Source: Inia geoffrensis (Eukaryota; Chordata; Mammalia; Artiodactyla; Iniidae). From it: a stretch of 64,000 nt of DNA. How positions within the stretch are numbered: the first letter of the stretch is position 1; each line of letters begins with the position of its first letter. Shown piece by piece: positions 47,401 through 59,539 of the stretch. The translations under genes were made by a program, and so were the position numbers. The stretch covers positions 69,643,092-69,707,091 of the forward strand of contig CM070905.1 of the NCBI GenBank assembly GCA_036417435.1. Direction: 5' to 3'. Under the pieces are notes generated by a model. It did not search any database. It had not been told where the DNA came from and saw only the letters and a program-made list of their open reading frames with translations.

Positions 47401-48280
47401 TTAATTCATAAATTAAAAAAAATATCTTTATTGGAGTATAATTGCTTTACATTGTTGGGTTAGTTGCTGCTGTATAACAAAGTGAATCAGCTATGCGTAT
47501 ACATATATCCCCATATCCCCTCCCTCTTGCGTCTCCCTCCCACCCTCCCTATCCCACCCCTCTAGGTGGTCACAAAGCACCTAGCTGATCTCCCTGCGCT
47601 CTGCGGCTGCTTCCCACTAGCTATCTATTTGACATTTGGTAGTGTAAATATGTCCATGCCACTCTCTCACTTCATCCCAGCTTACCCTTCCCCCTCCCCG
47701 TGTCCTCAACTCCATTCTCTACATCTACATCTTTATTCCTGTCCTGCCCCTAGGTTCTTTAGAACCTTTTTTTTTTAGATTCCATATATATGTGTTAGCA
47801 TATGGTATTTGTTTTTCTCTTTCTGACTTACTTCACTCTGTATGACAGTCTCTAGGTCCATCCACCTCACTACAAATTACTCAATTTCGTTTCTTTTTAT
47901 GGCTGAGTAATTTTCCATTGTATCCATGTGCCACATCTTCTTTATCCATTCATCTGTCAATGGACACTTAGGTTGCTTCCATGTCCCGGCTACTGTAAAT
48001 AGTGCTGCAGTGAACACTGTGGTACATCACTCTTTTTGAATTATGGTTTTCTCTGGGTATATGCCCAGTAGTAGGATTACTGGGTCATATGATAATTCTA
48101 TTTTTAGTTTTTTAAGGAACCTCCATACTGTTCTCCATAGTATCAATTTACATACCCACCAACAGTGCAAGAGGGCTCCCTTTTCTCCACACCCTCTCCA
48201 GCATTTGTTGTTTGTAGATTTTCTGATGATGCCCATTCTAACCCATGTGAAGTGAAACCTCATTGTAGTCTTAATTCATA
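47401..48280 (-). mobile_element. 5'-truncated younger L1, antisense, with target duplication
   Basis: TTAATTCATA occurs at 47401-47410 and 48271-48280. The body at 47411-48270 is reverse-complement L1: A tail, 3' UTR with 'gagtataattgctttacattg', then the ORF2 C-terminal region. It interrupts the older antisense L1M, which resumes on the right. About 860 bases; better preserved than its host. Confidence 0.92.
48027..48263 (-). pseudogene. L1 ORF2 C-terminal remnant
   Basis: The minus strand is open for 78 codons with [20 protein letters not shown] and [10 protein letters not shown], the ORF2 C-terminal region. Compared with the copy at 19321-19638 a few codons are missing just before WRTVWRF (near 48140), a small in-frame loss. 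Downstream codons break at 48027. No enzyme is encoded because the endonuclease and reverse-transcriptase domains were never copied. Confidence 0.85.
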
Positions 48281-48860
48281 TAATTTTTTCAGAATGTATT
48301 GATATTACCGTATGATTTTTTTAATAGATTGATGTACGTCATTATACTGATAGGTTTCTGGATATTACAACTATCTCTTTTTTTTACAAAGATCTTTGTG
48401 TATTTACATAGGAGTTTGAGCTGAATTTTTGTTTTTTATGATAACTTCATAAGGTTTTATATTAAGAATTTTTTCCAGGGGAGTAGTAGCTTAAGTAACA
48501 TAGGAATTATCTATTTTTTATAAAGGCCTGATACAATCCAGCTGGGAAAATCTGTGGCCTTAGTGGCTTTCATTAATGGCAGATTTTTAACCTTCTCGGT
48601 CACTTTTGGATTATTGACTTTGTTTTACCTTCTCTTGGGATAACTTTAGAAATTTAATTTATGTTAGAAAAGCATCTATGTCACCTGTGTCTAAGGTTTT
48701 CAGATTTGTTGGCATAGAATTGTCTGCAGACATACTTTGTTTTATTACTATTTTAATCACGCCTCTAGTTACGTCTCAGATCTCATTCCCACTCTTGCAT
48801 ATTTTGCCCCTTTCTAGTCCCTTAATCAGGCTTCTTTTTCTTGCTCTTCAAATCTCACTT

Positions 48861-49934
48861 GACGTTCAGTAGTTGAAGAAACTGTGATCTCTGAAGTCTG
48901 GATAGCTATAATTGTATGCTATTATAAAACACCTGTCACTATGAATAATAAGAAATTCTGTTGTTACCTTGAGTCTTCAAATGTAGCTCAGTCAGAAGGT
49001 CTACTCCCATTCAGTGATCAAAACTCAGTCCCCTGTAGAGGGCCTATCAGGGGAAGAGAGGAGAGATGGGGCACAAATGGTATTTAGTAAGCAGGTGAGG
49101 GCAACTGTTTGTTGGCAGCAATCAGGAGAAGAAGGAAGCAAAGAGAACAAGAAAATTCTTGTTTGACTGGCATTGTTACGGGCTGGCGTGGTAATCCCTG
49201 AGGCCTGCAGACCTAAAGCTGACTCAGAGTATTTCTTAGGTTCTTCAGAAACCTCCATCTCTAGGGAAGAGGTTGGTTGATTACTCCTTTTGTATTCATT
49301 GAGAATCCTTCGGGGTCTGGGCCTCTTCAGTATCTCTCCCTTGAGATCACATCCTCTCCTGCAGAAACCGAGATGATCTCATGCAGGTTCTTTCTCACGC
49401 ACGGCCCGTATATGGTGTGGGTCGGATGGCTCGGGTGTCTTTATTTTGAGAACTTCTAAGCACAAGAGTTAGTCCCTGCTTCCCCCCTCCTTGGCTTATC
49501 TACCAGCTGCTGGCTAGTCACTCATTTGTGACCTTTATACTTAACAGCCGAAGTCAGACACTAGGCTCCGGTGTCTCCCCCAGTCTGCCATGGACTGAAC
49601 TAGATTCGCAACGTTCTCTTAAAGCCCTCTCTTTAGATCTGAAGTGAAGAACAAAATAAGCCCCACCCTCTGCCTTTATAGTGTGAATTCACAGAACAGC
49701 TATTTCTAAATAATTCCTTTACTAAATTGTAACAACGGTTCGGTCTCAGAAAAATGAACGAACTTAAGCAATTTTAAGCAGAAAAACGATTAAGTCACTT
49801 AACTGGTGCCTACCAATCTGGGCAAGGCAGCAGAGGAGGCTCCGAGCGGGCCTGGAGGACTGACTCCCAACCACTGCAGAGAGGACCCATCAGGCCTTGG
49901 CCACTCCTGCCACAATCAGGAAACTCCACCCGAC
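48861..49934. other. Unassigned DNA
   Basis: No convincing exon or repeat. A 77-codon antisense frame at 49025-49258 lacks recognisable features. 49270-49460 is somewhat CpG-containing. Confidence 0.4.
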
Positions 49935-50150
49935 ACTATGTACCAGTTTCTGCTGCAGTTCCTGAGGATGCAATGGTGAGCAAATCAGACAGTAAATTCC
50001 TGCAACCATGAAATCTTACTTTTGGGGGGAAAGTGGGGATGGGAGACAGGGAGCAAGCGAGGTAAATATGTAAAATATACATAATGTTAGATGCTAATGA
50101 TTGCTATGGAGACAGATAAAAGAGGCATTTTGCAATTGCAAGTAGGTTTT
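49935..50150 (-). repeat. L2 3'-region fragment, antisense
   Basis: 'cactatgtaccagtttctg', 'gaggatgcaatggtgagcaaatcagacag' and 'taatgttagatgctaatgattgctatggag' follow the antisense L2 order. Diverged. Confidence 0.7.
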
Positions 50151-50189
50151 TACAGTTGAAACATTGTTACTTTTCTTACAAGATTGACA

Positions 50190-50359
50190 CATACAAACAT
50201 ATCTGAACATTTTTTGAATAATCCTTGATATTTTCTGCATGTATTACCTCTTGGGATAATGCCCCAAGTCTCTCAGCCAGTCTCTCTGCCAGTAAATGGG
50301 GAGTGAGAATTCGAACTCAGGACTGGCTGTCTCCAAAGCACATGCTCTTTCCACTACCA
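50190..50359 (-). repeat. MIR SINE, antisense
   Basis: 'aaatggggagtgagaattcgaactcaggactgg' followed by 'ccaaagcacatgctctttccactacc' is MIR in reverse. The young SINE at 50360 inserted at its right end. Confidence 0.75.
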
Positions 50360-50569
50360 TTTTTTTTTTTTTTTTTTGCAGTACGCGGGCCTCCCACTGT
50401 TGTGGCCTCTCCCATTGTGGAGCAGAGGCTCCGGACACACAGGCTCAGCGGCCACGGCTCACGGGCCCAGCTGCTCCACGGCATGTGGGATCTTCCCGGA
50501 CCGGGGCACGAACCCGTGTCCCCTGCATCGGCGGGCAGACTCTCAACCACTGTGCCACCAGGGAAGCCC
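50360..50569 (-). mobile_element. Short CHR-type SINE
   Basis: T tail at 50360-50377, body at 50378-50569 with the same order as the other short copies but more substitutions (for example lost CpGs in the middle). Flanks CCACTACCAT and CCCACTATT are only similar, so a target duplication is not certain. Confidence 0.93.
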
Positions 50570-53049
50570 TACCCACTATTTTTTTTTATAGTAAAATATA
50601 AGTGAGTTTTAGATGTGCCACATCTCAGTTCTTTTATTAATGTGCATATAATTAAGAATTGATATCATTTAGAGAAATCACTGAATCTAAGGAGATTAAA
50701 GCAAATGCCTTTGGATCTTTCTAGTCATAAGGCCATCCCTGGAAAGTTCTGAACACCTGTCTTAATGCCTAGTTATTGCTCAATCTGAAAACATGGTGCC
50801 TGGAGTTGGACCTTGGAAGATGGTAACCAAGATGGCTGCAGAGTTGGTGTGTGTTTGGTGTTATCTGTACATTCTCCCAGAACTGCTCTAGTCCTTCCAG
50901 ATTATATATTGAAACGCTCAGGAGTAATCACCATTCTTAACAGGCTGGATCTTGTCCAGGCCCAGATTCTTGGGCTTCTCTGAATCTCATATAATGGCCC
51001 CGGAATCAAACCCTATTCACTGCTAAGGACCACCCAGGAGTAGCCCTTAAACTGGATGTAGACATATCGAATTTCCCAGAGCTCCTTCAAGCTAAAGTGG
51101 GTCACCCAGACCACACAGAGGCAAGACAGGAGATCTAGTGGAGTTTGGGGTTGGACTCTACTTCCAAAGAATGTGTGATGTCTTCTCCAGCACCGAGAAA
51201 ACAAGCCAGAAAGGCTAGAGCCTATTCACTCATGGAAACAGCTTGGATGCAGCATATCATCCCACTGCTTGGCTTCAGTAATGTGCATGAGTATCCACTG
51301 TCCGCATCTGAGGATCACAGCTTATGAATCCTAAATTGTGAATTTTCCCAAGAATGTTGTAAAATCTGTCTGTCCAATCTAGCCTAACCAATAGATTAAA
51401 GAAAGCTTTCACTTTGTTTTCTCTCAGTTGTCTCTGTCTGATTCTTGGTAAATTCAGATTATTTTCATCAGTATTTTTCTAGAAAATTATTAACTAGGTA
51501 ATTATATGTGCATTACAATTTTTAGATGACATGTGTTATATATGTGGAGGAGTCACATCGTTTGTCATTCAGTTTATTTCTGCCCATGAGTTTTGGGAAC
51601 AACACAATCAGAAATATCTACAACATGAAGATTATATCAGAGTGAATTCTGTGAACTGACAGCCGTAAATTGGGATTTGCTTTACTTTTTTTTAAAGCCT
51701 GATTGTGCTGGTACAGTAGTTGAACTTACACCTAGTTGTATGTCTTTGTTTTATATGAGCCAAAGTGGAAAGTGATAAATGAACATACTGAACCATTCTC
51801 TAGCTGAGAATTTTTGACCTTCTGAGTATCTATTACCACTGCCATGTTCTAAGCCTTTCTACTAAATCCCTTGAGCAATCCAAAATTGATATTGTTATTT
51901 AGAAGAAATTTTTCTTGTGTAAAGAGATATTAGTATGGTTACACTACAAGTCACCATATAATCTGATCTAAGCATAGCAATGCCTCTGAAAAACGCAGGA
52001 TGCTGCTTTTCCTTTAACCATCCATCAACCCGATGACTGAGAATGTAAGACAGTTTTATTTATGATACTCCACTTTCCCCCGAAACCAAGAACAAGAGGT
52101 CTCATCAGTTTATAAAATATTTTAAATTTCATCTAAGATAGATAAATAGATGTGCAAGTGATAGTTAGTTCTATAGAGAAGAGAGAAAATTCTGCTAATT
52201 TGTCTATTTCTTGAATAAGAGGGGTGGGGGGCTAACCCAAGAGTCATTTGTCAACCACCATGTGGAATCACTTATGCCAGACCAGGCCATCAATTAAATT
52301 GGAAAGCACTGCACTGCACTTTCTAGATTGTAGGAAAAATGCTTATACAAATGAAAAAGAGGGGGCAGCACGACTGTACCTGGTTGATCCAATCCCCCAA
52401 GTTCCTCCAGTTCTATCACCATAGACTGTCTTTCATCGCCTCCTGGATTTTCACTACAACTGCACTGCAATACTAGCATCCAGTTATATATCCACACCAC
52501 TGGTTAGCAGACACCCTAAGAAATCTCTCCCGTTTAGTCATTTATGTGTCAGTGAGCAGGGATCCCCACTTCCCTCATTGCCAGAAAACTTACTTTTGCA
52601 GGACTGGAGTGATGGCCAGACATTTACAAGCCATTTTCTTTGGCTGACAATTTAGTTTTTAAACCCTTAATGGAGCATCTGCAACTACTGTTTTATTGAC
52701 ATAACTTCAAATGCAGTTGTGTTTCCAGTAACCTATGACAGTTTTAAAAGTTTGAAGAGACCAGGAGCTGGAGACAACAGTAGAGCAGATGTGTTTCATT
52801 GGGATTTGTTAATATCTTAGTAAGCTATGTCATAGAGACATTTCAGGAGGCAGGCATCAGCTCAAGCAACAACTCATCTTTAAACACACATACTTCCATG
52901 TCAAGTGATAAAATGAGAACACACAAGCCACCAAGCACCCAGCCCAGTATGCAGCTATCATAGATATAGATAAGGTGAATGAGTAAAACACAGTCTTGTA
53001 AGTGCCACGGCACAGTCACGTTTTTAATTTTAAAGAAAATACACTTATT
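50570..53049. other. Mostly non-repetitive DNA
   Basis: 2.5 kb without a repeat I can name. Small frames at 51013-51204, 51145-51327 and 52294-52500 lack domains. A short G-rich run lies near 52220. Confidence 0.4.
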
Positions 53050-53400
53050 CATTAAGAAATGAAATAACCACTGAGCACCTATTATATGCGAGACACAGCC
53101 TTAGGTTCATGGGATCCATCAGTGACTAAGTTACATGAGTTCAAGGTGCTTCTATTCTGGGGGTTGGGGGGGCTCGGACGGGGAGGGAGTGGCAAAATCA
53201 GATTGAAACAAAAATAACAAATAAGTAAATTACAATTCTTCCCAGAAGGTGACAAGTGCAATGAAAAGATGAACAAAGTGGAACACGGTAAGGGAGCTCC
53301 AAAGTACAGGGATTGGCGAGGGCTGTCAGGTCACGGAATCTTAGTATATTGTCTGACAAAGTGATAGTTGAACACTTAAAGGATGTGAGGGGATTAGGAG
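53050..53400 (-). repeat. L2 3' fragment, antisense
   Basis: 'ccactgagcacctattatatgcgagacacagcc' is the L2 terminus in reverse; 'aataacaaataagtaaattac' and 'aggtgacaagtgcaatgaaaag' follow in the expected order. A G-rich patch near 53158-53185 is an internal expansion. Confidence 0.88.
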
Positions 53401-54156
53401 TTATTTTTAAATAATAAATTACCAATTAAATATGAAAGTATAAAAAATTAACATGATAAATTGCACAACAGTCTGATAAACAGAGCTGAAAACTAAAGCA
53501 AGTTGTCAGAGAGCAAGAAGGATGGTAAAAACAAATTTTCCTCAATTCTTACTGTGCTCCTCCCAACTACTTCTTTTCCATAACTCCCTTCTTCCTCATT
53601 TCCTGCTTTGCTCTTTTCTTTCCCTGACAAATTCACATGCTTTTTCTCCCTTTATAGGTGTACTTTTAAAATTACATGAATAACTAGAAGTGCTTCCAAG
53701 AATACATTATTATTTTCCCAGGAAACCAACACACCCACTTACCTTATTCTTGCTAGAAACACCTTTTTTTCTTTACTCAGGTTGTGACCATCGGAATTAT
53801 AGTAAGCGCTATGTCTCACTTAATGATTTTAATTTTCCTAAAACCTTGCCCTAAAGTGAAAGGTCGTAAATTGAAAGCAAAATTCATTAATTTTAAAGGG
53901 AAATTACAAGGTATATTATTCCCATCCAAAATACTCAAAAAAATTCTATAGACTGGAATATATATATCAAGTGAACAATGAAAACAAGTTTATATAAATA
54001 AATAGTATGAATAAATACAAGCAACAGTTTGAAAGTAAAAGTCTGAACATAAATTGTACTGAAGTTTATTTTACTCACCGAGGAAGGAAGAGACTGGCAG
54101 TCACAGTTGGTGCTTATCTTCAGACAGGAATCTGAAAATTGGATCTGCTGGATATA
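53401..54156. other. Unassigned AT-rich DNA
   Basis: No gene or named repeat is seen. Confidence 0.4.
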
Positions 54157-54609
54157 TTAGTTTCCTAGGGCTGCCATAACAAATGATCACAAGTTGAGTG
54201 GCTTGGAACGACAGACGTTTATTCTCTCGTAGTTCTGAGAGCCAAAGGTCCAATATCAAGTCCAAAAGCCTTGGCAAGCCTTGCGGAGTCTCCAAGGGAG
54301 AATCTGTTCCATGCCTCTCTCTTAGCTTCTGGAGATTGCAGGCAATCCTTGGCATTCCTTGGCTTGTAGATGCATCATTTTAATCTCTGCCTCTGTCTTC
54401 ACATGGTGTTCTCACTCTGTGTCTCTGTGTCCAAATGTCCGTGTTCTTATGAAGACATCAGTTGTTTGATGAGCACTCACCCTCCATTATGATCTTATCA
54501 TGACTTGATTACATCTACAAAACCCTATTCCCAAATAAGCTCCTATTCACAGGTACCAGAGTTCAAGATTTGACCTTATCTTTTTGGGAGACACGGTTCA
54601 ACCCACTGG
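54157..54609 (-). repeat. MaLR (MLT1-type) LTR, antisense, near full length
   Basis: Starts TAGTTTCCTAGGGCTGCCAT, passes 'gtggcttggaacgacagac', 'ctctgtcttcacatggtg', 'cttatgaagacatcag' and ends 'gggagacacggttcaaccca'. Reverse orientation of an ERVL-MaLR LTR, about 450 bases. Solo; no internal sequence is adjacent. Confidence 0.82.
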
Positions 54610-55228
54610 AAAAGAATTTCTTTAAGACTGTGACGAAATAGAGGCTAAACCTGAGAGCAGTGGAACACGTGGACACACATGGAGACACGTACAAAAGAGA
54701 CTATAGATTCAGAAGATGCAACATCTGTCTTCTCACCTGGCATCCTAACGCAGAGCAAAAATGTTTTGTTTCATCCAAACATGATGCTCAATTTGAGTTT
54801 GTTGCAAATGATATTCTTATTAGAAATTATTGTGTTAAGTAATTGGCAATTGTGACTTTTCCTGGAAATATATTGTTGATTTAGTATATAGTTTTCAGTA
54901 CATTTTGGGACGAAACACTTATTTCAAAAAAGTGTTATTTTGAGAAAACTGAGCTGTAATGGTGAAACTGGTCAATTGAACAGTCATAATGTGAAGTAAA
55001 TCTATATCTTTAGATTCAAGAGCAACTCAGCTGTAATCTAGATTCATCGTTTATTTTCATAATATACTAAAAACGGTATTTCCAATGTATGCTACTGAGT
55101 AGGCCCTTAAAATTCTTAAATATCCCTATAGTGTATAGTTTCTGCATAAAAATGGAGGAAGAAAAAAAAGGTTGTTGCCATGTGGATGTTGCAGGTTCAT
55201 TTTCTGATTAAGTAGTTGGAACACCAAC
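54610..55228. other. Unassigned DNA between two LTRs
   Basis: About 620 bases with no repeat I recognise. The two flanking LTRs are in opposite orientation, so this is not a proviral interior. Confidence 0.4.
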
Positions 55229-55702
55229 TGTTTATTGGTTGAATTATGTTCCCTCAAAATATATGTTGAGGTCCTAACTCCTAGTACCTCAGAAGGTTAT
55301 TTGGAAATAGGGTCTTTGCAGATGTGCTCAAATTAAGGTGAAGTCATTAGGGCCCTAATCCAATGTGAATGGTGTCCTCATAAAAGAAATTGTGCACAGA
55401 GTCAGACACTATGTGAAGAGGTTTTACGAACCTTTATCTTCACATAGATAAAGGCAGAACACCATGCATGTACAGATGAAGGCTGAGATCAGGGTGAGGC
55501 ATCTATAAGCCAAGGAACACCAAAGACTTCCAGAAAACCACCAGAATCTAGGAGAGGCGTGGAAAGGACTGTCTCTTACAGCCAATCCTGTCAATACCTT
55601 GACCTTGGATATAGCCTCCAGATCTGTGAGACAATAAATTTCTATTGTTTAAGTCACCTAGTATGTGGTACCTTGATATGGTAGCCCCAGAAAATGAATA
55701 CA
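55229..55702 (+). repeat. MaLR (MLT1-type) LTR, sense, near full length
   Basis: Begins TGTTTATTGGTTGAATTATG (the TG end of an LTR). It carries 'aatagggtctttgcagatg', 'gtcattagggccctaatcc' and the poly(A)-region motif 'gagacaataaatttctattgtttaagtcacc', and ends near 'gaatacA' at 55702. The AATAAA at about 55632 is the ancestral LTR polyadenylation signal. Solo LTR, no interior. Confidence 0.85.
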
Positions 55703-57604
55703 TCTCCTACCGTCAGAAAATGTTATGCCTCTTGGTGTGAAGGGGGCTAAAATTGATATGACATAAAAATTTAAAGTTATTTATTATATGCCATGGACCT
55801 TCAAGTTTGGTCTTGAACAATGGAAACCTCAAATACTGAATGCCAGGTGTCTATCCTATACTGGAGCTTCCCAGTACAACCGTGTCCCTACCTCTCTGGG
55901 AGAGTATGGTTTAATTATTGCTCCAATGAGAGATGAAACTCAGGTTCCTATAACAAGGGTGGTCAGTGGATGAAGTTGCATCTCTTCTCTTTCACTTTGG
56001 GTGACTTAACTCCAAAGAGGAGTCTGAGATGGCACTGAAATGTAACATATACGTAGCAGTAACTCCTCACTACCAGCATAACCTCCACGTTTTTATTCCT
56101 TCCTTTGTGAGAGAGGATAGCGGAAGGCAGGTACCCAGCTAAAAATATATTTCTCAGCCTAACTTGCTCACAGCATGCTCAGGAAGATGCAAGCACATCT
56201 CATAAGCAAGATGTAATAAACAGCTGGATGAGACCTCTGGAAAAGTTTATTAAGCTGGCAAGTGCCCCTTCTTTTCTTCTTCCTCAAAAACTGGTTGTAA
56301 GGTGTTGAGCTCCAGCAGTCACTTGGGGACCATGAGTGGAAGGCTAAGAAATTCATCCCAGAATCCCTGACACTCTTGTGCTATTGAACAGCTATCAGTA
56401 ACTGCCTACCTAACTCTATACTTTCTATTGATTGACAAATATACATAGATATTTAAATCACACAAGTCAGCAGCCTGTCACTGGTAGCCAAATGCAATTC
56501 TTAACTGATATAAAAATCTATTCTTGCAGTAGACACTCCCTTGGTTTCCAAGTTTCCAGTTAGCTTGGTCTGAACTTGTCACACTTTACAATGCAGATTA
56601 ATACACTAACGTTCTTCATTTTTGTCACTGAAATAAACATTTGACCATGAGAACATTACTGCACATTTCAAGGAACATAATTCTAATGAAACCATAATAA
56701 ATATGTTTACTCTGAGGATTATTCTTGTTTTATCAGGCGACTACTGCAGAGATAAAGAAAATTCCCCCTCAAAAAAACCTTTAAATTACTTTTTTTTTTT
56801 TTTTTATTAATCAGAACAAGTAATCAAGCCACAAAATGGGTAAGACCTAACTATCTGGTGTGAGTTTCACAGAGTTTTCAATTTTGTGGGCAGCCAAAAA
56901 GAGATGAAGGTGGCAATGGTTATTCACTGATTCACTGAGACCTCTCCAAATAGCTTCACTAGCAGAGGAGTGGAAATTAAAAAGGAAGAATGTGAAGGAT
57001 TCTTTGGGGATATTAACCACCTTTCTGGAACCCAAGTAATGTCTAGAGCATAATTCTAAGAGTACTGGTAGGTATAACATGGAAAACACTTTAAAAAATA
57101 TACCACAGAACCACTTACCTGGGTACCTACCAGGTAAGTTTGTTTTATTCATGTCTTATGGATAAGAGATAAATGGAAGCCATTCTTTGCTTTTAATAAT
57201 TCCTCTTTCCTTTCTCCATTCAAAGAAAAAACTTTAAAAATAGAGGAAAAAGAAGGCGATCATCTGAATTCCTTAAAAATTGAGGTTACAGCATTGCCTA
57301 AGATTAAGCTTATGTAATCTTCAATATTATAAAGTTAAAAGCATGTGGTCAAAATGTTGTTGTTGTTGTTTAAAGAAAGTGAGGTTTTAAGAGATTTCCC
57401 CATGCTTTCCTAGTTAAAAGAGCTTATTAAAAACCTATGCTTTTTTTTGCAGTTTCCCCCATAAAATTGTATTCTTTCACTTAAGAAGTCTTAGCTCAAT
57501 TCAATTACTTGGCATTGTTTCTTTGAAGGTGTCATCGTCCATGTGAAGAAAACAAGTTGCCCATGATGACCAAGTACCTGAGATGCTTCAGATGGTTTCC
57601 TTTT
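55703..57604. other. Unassigned DNA
   Basis: A T run near 56790-56806, (TTG)n of five units at about 57356-57370. A 101-codon antisense frame at 56847-57152 shows no domain. No convincing exon. Confidence 0.4.
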
Positions 57605-57820
57605 TCTTTTTTTTCTTTTTTTGGTTTTGCGGTACGTGGGCCTCTCACTGTTGTGGCCTCTCCCGCTGCGGAGCACAGGCTCCGGACGCGCAGGCTCCGC
57701 GGCCATGGCTCACGGGCCCAGCCGCTCCGCGGCATGCGGGATCTTCCCGGACCGGGGCACGAACCCGCGTCCCCTGCATCGGCAGGCGGACTCTCAACCA
57801 CCGCCACACCAGGGAAGCCC
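57605..57820 (-). mobile_element. Short CHR-type SINE
   Basis: An impure T/TTTTC tail at about 57605-57628, then a full body at 57629-57820 with many CpGs retained. A small rearrangement near the A box (about 57801-57812, CGCCACACC instead of GCGCCACC) distinguishes it. No clear target duplication. Confidence 0.94.
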
Positions 57821-58324
57821 TGCTTTTCTTCTTGGCTACGACATCTAGGGTCAGCAAAACTGTCTTAGTCAATGGCACAGGTAAAAATATTTTTCATTGA
57901 TCACCATTCCAGAACAGTCAGCCAATAAAGCCTTTTTAGGATAGCTCTTCCCGGGCTTATAATAAGCTCTTCCCGGGCTTAGGATAGCTCTTCCTGGGCT
58001 CACTCATTGACAATCTTAAGCAATGGCAGACTTCACTTAAAAAACACATTGTAGTTCTTAGCCAAAGGAACAAAAGTCACAAGTGGCTCCAGCAGTCTCA
58101 TCTTTCTTTCCTCCTAGTTGCAGATTTTCGCTTTAGGACTTCTGAATCTGCTACCATTGGAAGTGCTTCTTCTTCCCTTCCGATCACCGTTCTCTCATCC
58201 TTTTATTTTCATAGCCATTATCCTTCCCAATCCTGTTTCTGAATGACATCGTTCGCGAGTTCTTTGACATTTACCTAGATACTTAAGTGTAACATCTCAC
58301 ACGTGTTTGGCATCTTGGAGTATA
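57821..58324. other. Unassigned DNA with a minisatellite
   Basis: Holds the three-copy repeat at 57938-58000; otherwise no repeat family or gene is seen. Confidence 0.4.
57938..58000. repeat. Three-copy 21-base minisatellite
   Basis: Units AGGATAGCTCTTCCCGGGCTT (reported as 57938-57958), then a variant at 57959-57980, then 57981-58000. Each contains AGCTCTTCC(C/T)GGGCT. Confidence 0.93.
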
Positions 58325-58525
58325 ATGAGATTTCATGTTCGTTATCTTATTTCTGAGGAGGCAGGTCAGGTAGGGAGAATCATAAATACAAATTCTGACA
58401 CTGAGGATCAGAACAGCTACTTATAACTCAGCCAGTATCACACATAGGCTAAGTGACAGAGCCAAGACTAGCACCCAGTCTTCAACTTCCTCGTCCAGCT
58501 CTTCATTCACTCTGCTGTGCTCTAC
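58325..58525 (-). repeat. MIR SINE, antisense
   Basis: 'ttatttctgaggaggcaggtcaggtaggg', 'ataactcagccagtatcacac' and 'gtgacagagccaagactagcacccagtc' in this order are antisense MIR. Confidence 0.83.
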
Positions 58526-59342
58526 ACTCACTTTCGAAATGGGTACTTCTGCCCCATCCACTAGGAAGGTGACTGAAGTGACTCATGGGAGACAGAATTC
58601 TCTCCCAGTCAGACATGTCTCCAAATTGAATTATTAACATTGCTGAAGGTTTAAGAAGCTACTAAGGTACAGAAAAAATGTTACTTTGAAATAAACCATT
58701 TACATTATGTTACTCTCGACAATTAGGTCATTTACCAAAACTGTAATATTCAAAGCCATTCATGCAAATCTAACACAAAGCCATTCTTAAAAGCTGAACA
58801 AATGACAAATGTTTCCAGAGGTATCCTTGGCCTGAAATATGTGGTTACCTTCGGGAATTTTATGAATCCAGGTACAGGATGTCATAACAATGTCTGCTTG
58901 GGTCAGAGAGCTCCTGCTCCTAGATTTACAGGACATTTGGCTTGTATTCTTTGTTCCTCGATCTCATCAGTTATTTCTAAGGAGACCTATATTGCCACCA
59001 TCTTGAAAAATGGTCTTCAGGGTTAGGGAAGGATGAAGATTGGTGGCAAAAATCCAGTTTTTCTCCTCTGTTCTTCCAATTCCCACTTAATTTTAGCTCT
59101 GTCTGTAGCCATGAGAATCAGCCTAGCGTAAACACAAAAATAAGGTTGAGTAAGCACACCCAGAGCCTAAATAAGTTAAACTAAACTTTGTAGGTGAGGG
59201 TATAAGTAGCTGGGAGCTTAAAAATCATGTATACCTGTATTCTGGCTTGATTATTTTTGTTTTTTTCTTAGCCATCTTTGTTGGAGAGATATTCTGAGTT
59301 TATTTATTGAAGAAAAAAATGTTAAAACTTCTCTCACATTAG
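58526..59342. other. Unassigned DNA
   Basis: A 74-codon frame at 58802-59026 is not supported by domain or context. No repeat is recognised. Confidence 0.4.
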
Positions 59343-59539
59343 GAAGTAATTTGCTGGGACTTCCTTGGAGGTCCAATGGGACTTCTAATGCAGGGGGCGG
59401 GGAGTTCGATCCCTGATTGGGGAACTAAGATCCCACATGCCGCGTGGTGTGGCCAAATAAATAAATAAATAAATGCCATTTAAAAAAATAAATAAAATGG
59501 TTAAGATGGTAATTTTTTTTAAAAATGAAGTAATTTGCT
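59343..59539 (+). mobile_element. Older tRNA-derived SINE, short type, 13-base duplication
   Basis: GAAGTAATTTGCT lies at 59343-59355 and 59527-59539, perfect. The element at 59356-59526 starts GGGACTTCCTTGGAGGTCCA, has a B box (GAGTTCGATCCC), then 'aactaagatcccacatgccg' and an AAAT-rich tail. It lacks the GC-rich tail domain of the 190-base copies, so it is another cetartiodactyl tRNA-SINE subfamily. Despite substitutions the duplication is intact. Confidence 0.92.

Larger units (their letters stand above)
46020..48860 (-). repeat. Ancient L1M, antisense, ORF2 portion with two nested elements
   Basis: Long run of reverse-complement ORF2-type sequence ('ttttgtatggatccgtatgg', 'gacatttttactgtattaattcttcc', 'ctgatacaatccagctggg', 'ggcatagaattgtctgcag'). 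A hAT element (46289-46474) and a younger L1 (47401-48280) are nested. Orientation and order agree with the 3' part at 44640-45690, so both probably belong to one insertion. Confidence 0.7.

Noticed and set aside
55630..55640. AATAAA as a gene polyadenylation signal
   Set aside because: It is the internal signal of a MaLR LTR and no transcript unit ends there.
37600..57820. CpG islands at GC-rich peaks
   Set aside because: Each GC-rich peak coincides with a SINE body of about 190-300 bases, too short and repeat-derived.
57491..57900. Frames up to 105 codons with arginine- and proline-rich text
   Set aside because: SINE shadow; the frames span the T tail and tail domain and occur in all registers.
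57938..58000. CRISPR-like short repeats
   Set aside because: Units are directly adjacent without spacers, and the genome is mammalian.
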